NCBI GenBank assembly: GCA_023251335.1
Contig: JAHEZA010000151.1
Location: 1 to 6,434, forward strand
Reading direction: 5' to 3'
DNA: 6,434 bases
Source of the DNA: Chitinophagaceae bacterium
GTDB taxonomy: Bacteria > Bacteroidota > Bacteroidia > Chitinophagales > Chitinophagaceae
The position numbers were made by a program, and so were the translations under genes. This document shows positions 1 through 4,900 of this stretch, in pieces (positions within the stretch are counted from its first letter, which is position 1; every line of letters begins with the position of its first letter). The notes under the pieces were generated by a model. The model had not been told where the DNA came from. It saw only the letters and a program-made list of their open reading frames with translations, and made no database searches.

Positions 1-1
1 A

Positions 2-67
2 AGATTGAGTATAGGAATAGAAGATGCCGATGACTTGATTGATGATTTAAACAATGCGATCGGATAA
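2..67 (+). CDS. C-terminal end of a PLP-dependent Cys/Met metabolism enzyme (partial)
   Basis: The second forward frame is open from the left edge to a TAA at 65-67 and gives 21 residues beginning RLSIGIEDADDLIDDL and ending NAIG. The pattern of R-L-S-x-G-I-E-D followed by an acidic helix (DLIxDL) is the characteristic C-terminus of the trans-sulfuration family: cystathionine gamma-synthase, cystathionine beta/gamma-lyase, O-acetylhomoserine sulfhydrylase and methionine gamma-lyase. These are cytosolic PLP enzymes acting on sulfur amino acids. The catalytic lysine and all substrate-specific residues lie outside the window, so the exact reaction cannot be chosen. The family call is an inference from a short but distinctive segment. 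The next gene starts 58 bp downstream on the same strand and could be co-transcribed. Confidence 0.8.
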   Translation, partial: RLSIGIEDADDLIDDLNNAIG

Positions 68-125
68 TATCCCTTGGTAACGTGAGTTTCGGCAGTCATT
101 TTGCGATATAACAGGTTTTAACTTT

Positions 126-938
126 TTGAAAATTAATTCTCTGAAGAAAGAAATATCAATAGCCGATCTAAAAAAATTCCTTGATCGGAAAGTAATCGAA
201 TTCAACACTCCGGCATTTATTAAAGACGATCCTATCTGCATTCCTCATTTATTTTCTAAAAAACAGGACATAGAAATCGCCGGATTTTTTGCCGCTATTT
301 TTGCCTGGGGCATCCGCAAAACGATTATTAATAAATGCGGATCTCTGTTGCAATTAATGGATAATGCGCCTTATGATTTTTGCGTTCATCATAGTGATAA
401 TGATCTTAAAAGATTAGAAAAATTTTGTCACCGTACTTTCAACGATACAGATCTTTTATATTTTATTTCATTTTTAAAATTTCATTATTCGAAACATAAA
501 TCGCTGGAATCAGCTTTTTTCAACAATAAAACAATTCAACAATTCAGCAAGGATCACATTATTGAATATTCGCTGAATCATTTCTACCAATATTTTTTTT
601 CTTTGGATGATGTGCCACCAAGAACCAAAAAGCACATAGCATCACCCGCAAAAAATTCAACATGCAAAAGGCTGAATATGTTCCTGAGATGGATGGTTCG
701 TGTAGATGATAAAGGTGTTGATTTCGGATTGTGGAAAAAGATTGTTCCTTCACAATTAATCTGCCCCGTAGATGTGCATGTGACCAGGGTGGCTAAAGAT
801 TTCAATTTATTGAAACGAAAACAAGTGGATTGGCTTGCGGCAATTGAACTTACCGAAGTCTTAAAGAAGATGGATCCTTACGATCCGGTGAAGTATGACT
901 TTGCTTTGTTTGGATTGGGCGTTTTGGAAAAATATTAA
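126..938 (+). CDS. TIGR02757/DUF2400 family protein, TTG start
   Basis: This 270-residue protein matches the conserved TIGR02757 (DUF2400) family in length and motifs. Visible are DPICIPHLF (residues 35-43), AWGIRKTI (60-67), the segment KRLNMFLRWMVR (181-192), CPVDVHVTRVAKDFNLL (213-229) and the C-terminal DPYDPVKYDFALFGLGV (250-266). No experimental function is known to me for the family. The VDVHVTRV segment resembles the VDTHxxRV segment carrying the catalytic Asp in HhH-GPD DNA glycosylases such as endonuclease III, so a nucleic-acid base-excision-like role is a reasonable inference but unproven. There is no signal peptide, so it is probably cytoplasmic. The frame is open back to a TAA at 78-80 with no upstream ATG or GTG, and the first internal ATG is codon 78, after conserved motifs. 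TTG at 126 is therefore the best start. No clear Shine-Dalgarno sequence is seen, which is normal in Bacteroidota. Confidence 0.85.
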   Translation: MKINSLKKEISIADLKKFLDRKVIEFNTPAFIKDDPICIPHLFSKKQDIEIAGFFAAIFAWGIRKTIINKCGSLLQLMDNAPYDFCVHHSDNDLKRLEKFCHRTFNDTDLLYFISFLKFHYSKHKSLESAFFNNKTIQQFSKDHIIEYSLNHFYQYFFSLDDVPPRTKKHIASPAKNSTCKRLNMFLRWMVRVDDKGVDFGLWKKIVPSQLICPVDVHVTRVAKDFNLLKRKQVDWLAAIELTEVLKKMDPYDPVKYDFALFGLGVLEKY

Positions 939-1027
939 TCAGCAGTAACGCATGCCCGACTGTTTGGTGTGATCTTAATAAGCATTTCTTTAACCGAATA
1001 TCAGAGCGAAACTCCCCTGGTTAGACA

Positions 1028-1072
1028 GCAAAGCCTTACGTCTCCCGGATTCCAGGAAACATAAGGCTTTGC
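1028..1072. terminator. Perfect 11-bp inverted repeat in a convergent junction; possible bidirectional terminator
   Basis: GCAAAGCCTTA at 1028-1038 is exactly complementary to TAAGGCTTTGC at 1062-1072, with a 23-nt loop. It lies between the stop of the DUF2400 gene (938) and the stop of the convergent minus-strand gene (1106), where a shared terminator would be expected. Neither side has a proper U-run: the + side continues CAAAAATAAT, and the minus side has no T-tract. It is thus not a canonical intrinsic terminator. It could be an mRNA 3'-end stabilising hairpin or a copy of an intergenic repeat. Confidence 0.5.
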
Positions 1073-1105
1073 CAAAAATAATTTGAATGATAATTTCCTG
1101 ATCTA

Positions 1106-1600
1106 TTATTGCGCACCCTCTACTTTCGACTTATCTAACTCACCAATGAAAGGTATCTGATCCATAACGTGCGCCTTTACGATTGTTTGAAGATAAGTTT
1201 CTAACTGAAATAATTTCGCAGCACTCTTCCCGCCGATTGTTTTGGCGAATTTTTCAAAATACTCTGAATGAAGTTTTACATACTTCCCGTCATTGGCCAG
1301 TGCGGCCCTACTCAACTCTGCTGCTTTAGCCTCAGTTAAATCGTCATAATGATTTGCATAATTTTCTATTATTTTAATTCTTTCTTTTCCTAACGCTTTT
1401 CTTCTAGTTTCATATTCATCATACAGTTTCCAAAAAGCAGCGCTGTCCTTAGCGCTGACTGTCATGTATTGAGAGACCAGATCTTTTTTGTCTTTTCCGA
1501 AGGCAGCTTGAATAAGGTCCACATCTTCTTTATTTGATTGAGCTTGCACAGAGCTGAAACTGAAGAACGCGCAGGCCATCACGATAAGTACTTTTTTCAT
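1106..1600 (-). CDS. Secreted alpha-helical protein, unassigned (possibly Spy/CpxP-like)
   Basis: This 164-residue protein begins MKKVLIVMACAFFSFSSVQA followed by Q21, a typical signal peptide with an A-x-A-like VQA cleavage site, so it should be periplasmic or otherwise exported. The mature part is charged and almost entirely predicted helix: AAFWKLYDEYETRRKAL (residues 54-70), a Y-rich segment around 81-85, LTEAKAAELSRAAL (88-101), and a C-terminal AAKLFQLETYLQTI segment (127-140) leading to DQIPFIGEL (147-155). The order of FWxxYxxYE, LTxxxA and FFQLE-like motifs resembles proteins loosely grouped with the Spy/CpxP periplasmic chaperones, but no LTxxQ motif is evident, so the function is left open. 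ATG at 1600 is preceded by an A-rich leader. The gene faces the DUF2400 gene and lies 216 bp downstream of the outer-membrane protein gene, with a 14-bp palindrome upstream. Confidence 0.75.
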   Translation of the reverse strand: MKKVLIVMACAFFSFSSVQAQSNKEDVDLIQAAFGKDKKDLVSQYMTVSAKDSAAFWKLYDEYETRRKALGKERIKIIENYANHYDDLTEAKAAELSRAALANDGKYVKLHSEYFEKFAKTIGGKSAAKLFQLETYLQTIVKAHVMDQIPFIGELDKSKVEGAQ

Positions 1601-1626
1601 TTAAGTTTTAATTTTAATTTTTATTA

Positions 1627-1640
1627 TAGAAATATTTCTA
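1627..1640. repeat. 14-bp perfect palindrome upstream of the secreted-protein gene
   Basis: TAGAAATATTTCTA equals its own reverse complement. It begins 26 bp upstream of the ATG at 1600 on the minus strand, within a very AT-rich leader. The position suits an operator or a 5'-UTR element. An AT-rich palindrome of this size can also arise by chance in such sequence, so function is only a suggestion. Confidence 0.35.
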
Positions 1641-1816
1641 CCAATTTGTTTTCCTCTACAATTCTCTTGTCACATAAGAAACTTGATTCTTTGAAATGCA
1701 AGGTATAAATAAGAAACGAAAATTGTTCCAGAGCGATTCAAGAACAAATATCATTATGCTTAATTTAGATAGAACGTTTAACACCCATTAAATCAATAGC
1801 AATTAACTGTGTCTGT

Positions 1817-2443
1817 TTAATGCTTTCCTGCCAGGTCAATACACAGGCCTCCCATAAACCCAAATTGGAAAACGGTAGAATAACTGGTGACACCCACGCC
1901 GCCGCCACCGCCGCCAACATAAAATCCACCACCTGTACATTGAGAAATGGAGTATAGTTGCGTCTGAATTTTAATACCAATTGAAGGGGTGGCCTTCAAT
2001 TTAATCCCTAATTTTGCATCCCATGCAAACTTGGTTTGAGAATTATTATTGTCAATGGCTTTAACGATCGCCATTCCGAGGCCGATACCGCCATAAGGCT
2101 GAACATTCGGGTTATGCATCATGTACTGAACACCATTCAACATAATGTAGGATATGGCTGCCTGATCATTGTCCTTATTAATTTGACTATTTCCGCCATA
2201 ACGGTATAAAGGCAGTGAAGTCCGTTGCTGCTGGTATAATAATTCGATACCATGGCCATGTGCGTTTACACCTTCAATAGAAGCACCCCAAAATCCGCCG
2301 TCCTGAACCTCGCCCCATGCACCTCCAAATTCTACTCTGTCTTGTAAATTGTAACCTCCAAAGCCGTTCAAAGAGATATGTTGTGCCTTTACGGAAAAAG
2401 CGGTTGAGCAAATTACAATTGCTGCAATTAATATTTTTTTCAT
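1817..2443 (-). CDS. Small outer-membrane beta-barrel protein with polyglycine loop
   Basis: This 208-residue protein begins MKKILIAAIVICSTAFSVKA followed by Q21, a signal peptide cleaved after KA. The mature part alternates short amphipathic strands and Gly/Asn/Asp turns: HISLNGFGGYNL, GFWGASIEGVNAHGHGIELLY, AISYIMLNGVQYMM, PYGGIGLGMAIVKAI, FAWDAKLGIKLKA, SIGIKIQTQLYSI and STVFQFGFMGGLCIDL. This is the pattern of 8-stranded barrels of the outer-membrane beta-barrel (OMP_b-brl) type common in Bacteroidota. Between the last two strands sits a glycine-rich stretch (G171-G173 and G177-G182) that would form a flexible loop. No ligand-binding or enzymatic motif is visible. The ATG at 2443 follows an A-rich leader. 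It lies 239 bp downstream of nfu, so an independent promoter is likely. Confidence 0.8.
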   Translation of the reverse strand: MKKILIAAIVICSTAFSVKAQHISLNGFGGYNLQDRVEFGGAWGEVQDGGFWGASIEGVNAHGHGIELLYQQQRTSLPLYRYGGNSQINKDNDQAAISYIMLNGVQYMMHNPNVQPYGGIGLGMAIVKAIDNNNSQTKFAWDAKLGIKLKATPSIGIKIQTQLYSISQCTGGGFYVGGGGGGVGVTSYSTVFQFGFMGGLCIDLAGKH

Positions 2444-2456
2444 TTATTTGTCTTTA

Positions 2457-2469
2457 ATTTGTTAATAAT
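2457..2469. repeat. 13-bp direct repeat, copy 1 (ATTTGTTAATAAT)
   Basis: Identical to positions 2508-2520, start-to-start distance 51 bp. It sits 14 bp upstream of the ATG of the beta-barrel gene, in its leader or promoter. The spacing is close to five helical turns, which would place both copies on the same DNA face if they bind a protein. The AT-rich context makes chance similarity possible. Confidence 0.35.
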
Positions 2470-2507
2470 ATACAAAGGAAGATATTTTACTAATTGAGAT
2501 TTTTTTT

Positions 2508-2520
2508 ATTTGTTAATAAT
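2508..2520. repeat. 13-bp direct repeat, copy 2 (ATTTGTTAATAAT)
   Basis: Second exact copy of the element at 2457-2469, about 65 bp upstream of the beta-barrel gene start on the minus strand. No good TAnnTTTG/TTG promoter pair is recognised between the copies. Confidence 0.35.
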
Positions 2521-2604
2521 TATGCAATTGTTTATTTACTAGTTTGCCTTAATATTCTTCCAGACGCATTAAACATGAGCCCTGCGTTTTTGCAACTAAA
2601 TAAA

Positions 2605-2679
2605 AGGAACCACTATTATAGTACTCCATCATATTGACTTGCATGAGGATTCAACTGATATGCGCCGTTGCCGGTTCCT
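2605..2679 (-). terminator. Weak terminator-like fold downstream of nfu
   Basis: On the minus strand AGGAACC (2679-2673), just after the nfu stop at 2683, can pair with GGTTCCT (2611-2605), which runs on into TTTTATTT. The 61-nt loop is long for an intrinsic terminator and the stem only 7 bp, so this is a tentative candidate for the nfu 3' end. The rest of 2444-2682 shows no coding potential I would defend. Confidence 0.25.
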
Positions 2680-2682
2680 ATC

Positions 2683-3282
2683 CTATTTAGATTCTGCTAC
2701 TACCTCTTTTACTTCAGGAATCATTCTTTTCATCATTCCTTCAATTCCTGCCTTTAAAGTAATCATTGAAGAGGGGCAACCACTGCAGCTTCCCTGCATC
2801 ATTAGATTTACAGTCCCATCGTTATAACTCAAAAATTGTATAGCGCCTCCGTCCATTTCCACGGCAGGCTTTACATAGTTTTCCAATAATTCTTTTATTC
2901 TTTTTACCACATCGTCATCATCAGCACTCACCACGTTTGTGCTTTCAGTTTTCCTGGCAGCAAGTTCTTCTTCATTGATAATCACATTTCCTTCTTCAAG
3001 ATATTCCTTCAAAAATTGTTTCACTGAAGGAATCACATCCTGCCAGTCTTCGGTGTCATCAGTTTTGGTAAGAGTTACAAAATTACTGGCGATGAAAACG
3101 GCTTTTATAAAAGGAAATGCAAACAATTGCATAGCCAGCGGAGAAGCAGAAGCTGTTTCTTCGCTCTGAAAATCCACGCTCTTGCCCGGGTATAAAAGTT
3201 TATTGGCCACAAACTTCATTGTGTCCGGATTAGGGGTCATTTCGGTATAAATACTTACTACTGTATTGCCTGTTTTTATCAT
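2683..3282 (-). CDS. Nfu-type iron-sulfur cluster scaffold protein
   Basis: This 199-residue cytosolic protein has the two-domain layout of Nfu/NfuA-like scaffolds, which hold a [4Fe-4S] cluster at a dimer interface and deliver it to apo-proteins. The N-terminal Nfu_N domain spans roughly residues 9-97, with TEMTPNPDTMKFVAN (13-27), ASPLAMQLFAFP (46-57) and VFIASNFVTLTK (62-73). After an acidic linker (around 100-123, including DDDD), the C-terminal NifU domain spans about 124-196, with the VEMDGGAIQF segment (141-150) and the cluster-ligating CSGCPSS motif (C166 and C169). Both ligand cysteines are present and the length is normal. The ATG at 3282 precedes conserved sequence by few residues. 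Neighbours are not Fe-S assembly genes, so it appears to stand alone, with its own promoter candidate at 3301-3308. Confidence 0.93.
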   Translation of the reverse strand: MIKTGNTVVSIYTEMTPNPDTMKFVANKLLYPGKSVDFQSEETASASPLAMQLFAFPFIKAVFIASNFVTLTKTDDTEDWQDVIPSVKQFLKEYLEEGNVIINEEELAARKTESTNVVSADDDDVVKRIKELLENYVKPAVEMDGGAIQFLSYNDGTVNLMMQGSCSGCPSSMITLKAGIEGMMKRMIPEVKEVVAESK

Positions 3283-3300
3283 AACAAATTATTTAATGTG

Positions 3301-3308
3301 CAAAGTTA
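3301..3308 (-). promoter_or_regulatory. Bacteroidota-type -7 element for nfu
   Basis: On the minus strand this reads TAACTTTG, an exact match to the Bacteroidota primary sigma -7 consensus TAnnTTTG. It lies 18 bp upstream of the nfu ATG, which implies a short 5' leader. No convincing TTG-type -33 element is seen at the usual spacing, so the assignment rests on the -7 match and the position. Confidence 0.4.
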
Positions 3309-3382
3309 AGAATTTACCTGAATAAGGGGGTTTCCGGATCGGCGGGTTAATTTAGAATTCTGTGTTTAGTAAAATGAAAATT

Positions 3383-4363
3383 TTATTCAGCTAATACCCG
3401 GCTCACATTTGAAATTCCGGCATTCTTTGCAATCGATTTTTTCTGAATAGCAATATCTGGCAGATTTTCATTCCCTTTATCTTTATACCTCGCCACATCA
3501 ATTGGATTACCAAAGAGAAAGAAAAATTTCCTTTTAAATCCTTTAGCCTTCCTAATGTCGTTCCATATATCAATAAACTCATGAAAATTAACATAAATCG
3601 GATTCCCTTTATTTGGAAGCGAATGCGTAAGCCCATACTTAGCCCTTTCTTCTTCCGGTTCAAAAGTGCCAAACATGCGATCCCATATAATAAAGGTGGC
3701 GCCATAATTTTTGTTGATGTATTTCTCCTGCGATCCATGATGCACGCGATGATTGGAAGGGGTAGCAAATATGTATTCGATAAACCGTGGAAGTTTCTTT
3801 ATATACTCAGTATGCACCCAAAACTGAAATAGTACTGCTATTTGGTTGGTCACAAAAAAAATGATGGGATGAAATCCGAATAAGGCTGCGGGAATAAAGA
3901 AAATAATCTTTATATGCTGTACCCAGCTTAACCGGAAAGAAACCGTAAGGTTGTAATCTTCTGCGCTATGATGAGGTACATGTGTAGCCCACCAAAATCG
4001 CTGGATATGGGATATTCTATGCGCCCAATAACTACAAAAATCAAAGAGAATATAGCATGGAATGAACGTCCACCAATTAAGTGACATTCGCCATGGAACA
4101 AGGTTATAGACTAAGATAACAGCCAACAGCAAAACAAACTTCAGCAGGAATGAAATGAATACATTACCAAGACCAACAAGGATAGACGCAATAGTTTCCT
4201 TCTTATTGTAAATATTTTTGTGTTGCCGATAAGAAACATACCACTCTATTAATACAAACAAAAACATAACTGGAGCGGCCCAAATAATAATGTTAGGGGA
4301 ATTGGCGCTTAGTTTCTCCAGGTTATTTATATTGATTTCAGGAGCTCCAAAAAGATCGTTCAT
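3383..4363 (-). CDS. Fatty acid hydroxylase/sterol desaturase superfamily membrane di-iron protein
   Basis: This 326-residue integral membrane protein carries the three histidine clusters of the superfamily that ligate a non-heme di-iron centre: HRISH (H115-H119), HVPHH (H128-H132) and HRVHH (H205-H209). A further conserved His lies in FWVHTEY (H184). Hydrophobic segments are at about 25-42, 60-86, 96-108, 151-176, consistent with a multi-pass inner-membrane enzyme with its His boxes on the cytoplasmic side. Family members use O2 and an electron donor to hydroxylate or desaturate lipids; the motif layout and the YGLTHSLP and NPIYVNFHEF segments recall the alkylglycerol monooxygenase (TMEM195)-like bacterial subgroup, but the substrate cannot be read from sequence. 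The basic C-terminus (about 272-326) is an extension with no motif I recognise. ATG at 4363 is preceded by a 100-bp AT-rich leader. The gene is complete. Confidence 0.92.
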   Translation of the reverse strand: MNDLFGAPEININNLEKLSANSPNIIIWAAPVMFLFVLIEWYVSYRQHKNIYNKKETIASILVGLGNVFISFLLKFVLLLAVILVYNLVPWRMSLNWWTFIPCYILFDFCSYWAHRISHIQRFWWATHVPHHSAEDYNLTVSFRLSWVQHIKIIFFIPAALFGFHPIIFFVTNQIAVLFQFWVHTEYIKKLPRFIEYIFATPSNHRVHHGSQEKYINKNYGATFIIWDRMFGTFEPEEERAKYGLTHSLPNKGNPIYVNFHEFIDIWNDIRKAKGFKRKFFFLFGNPIDVARYKDKGNENLPDIAIQKKSIAKNAGISNVSRVLAE

Positions 4364-4596
4364 GTAGTAGTTTTAAAAATGAAAAGGGTTTAAATTAACG
4401 CTTTTGTGGAAGATAGCCTAAAATTGATTATTTTAATTGCTCAAATTAAATATGTTTCTCTTTTAACTAAGTATTTTAATTTACGGATACAGAAATTTGC
4501 AAAATAAAAATCGCGGCTATTTGTTGTTTTACTGTCGTTGTTAGTTTTAGCTTTTTGAACAACGTTGCTATTTTCTCTAACGGCTGCCAAAAAATT
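4364..4596. other. AT-rich intergenic region upstream of the fatty acid hydroxylase gene
   Basis: I find no gene I would support here. On the minus strand, TTAATTTG (4449-4442) differs by one base from TAnnTTTG and might serve as a -7 element for the hydroxylase gene, but no -33 partner is recognised. A minus-strand open frame runs through 4476-4778 from a TTG, but its translation has no recognisable motif and it overlaps the more coding-like frame described at 4597-4849. Confidence 0.5.
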
Positions 4597-4849
4597 TCAT
4601 TGCCCTTTTCTTTTCTTATCATTTGCAGGCTTGCTTTTAGTTCGTACGCTACTGGTATTATCATCCTGGGAGAAAGAATAACGGAAGCGAGGCATAGCGT
4701 TCCGGAAAAAGTCTCCCAAACGTTTTTAAAAACATGAAGTTGATACAATCCAAATACAAAGCAATAAGAATCCTGCAATTGCGAGTATCAAAAGAAAAAT
4801 CTTTTGCTCAAGATGGATTCGATTTCTGGCCGTAATAATTCAAATTCAT
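4597..4849 (-). pseudogene. Probable broken small membrane-protein gene
   Basis: One minus-strand frame reads as a plausible small protein interrupted by stops. From 4839 to 4726 it gives basic residues (ARNRIHLEQK), then a strong transmembrane segment IFLLILAIAGFLLLCIWIV (4800-4744), then STSCF and a TAA at 4726-4728. The same frame continues for 42 hydrophilic codons (KRLGDFFRNAMPRF..., ending NDKKRKGQ) to a TGA at 4597-4599. The first part has no ATG in its frame. Candidate starts lie in the other frames: ATG at 4849 (MNLNYYGQ..., stop at 4808) or ATG at 4880 (MTQIIKMIKRNEFELL..., stop at 4788, 30 codons). A frameshift plus the TAA would explain the pattern as a decayed single-TM protein of about 80 residues. 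Alternatives are a real short TM peptide with a non-ATG start, or chance. It lies between the GH15 gene and the hydroxylase gene, on the same strand as both. I do not recognise the family. Confidence 0.35.
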
Positions 4850-4900
4850 TTCTTTTAATCATTTTAATTATTTGCGTCATTTGCTTCGGATGAAAACAAT

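Noticed and set aside
1699..1706. TACCTTGC on the minus strand as a promoter -7 element for the secreted-protein gene
   Set aside because: It mismatches the TAnnTTTG consensus, has no TTG partner at the usual spacing, and lies about 100 bp from the start codon.
1765..1980. Minus-strand open frame overlapping the end of the beta-barrel gene
   Set aside because: It overlaps the beta-barrel coding sequence in another frame; the alanine-rich stretch is only the shifted reading of the glycine codons.
2639..2827. Plus-strand open frame over the end of nfu
   Set aside because: It is antisense to the conserved CxxC NifU domain and has no protein-like features of its own.
4555..4737. Plus-strand 60-codon open frame in the intergenic region
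   Set aside because: It is antisense to the putative remnant, starts at TTG, and has no motif; it is most likely a shadow.
4476..4778. Minus-strand 100-codon open frame starting at TTG
   Set aside because: It starts at a non-ATG codon inside another TM-coding frame, shows no recognisable domain, and overlaps the hydrophilic tail in the more coding-like frame at 4597-4725.
4791..4800. Programmed -1 frameshift at the T runs joining the frame from 4880 to the TM frame
   Set aside because: The bases do not form a canonical X XXY YYZ slippery heptamer in the required frame; decay or sequencing error is simpler.
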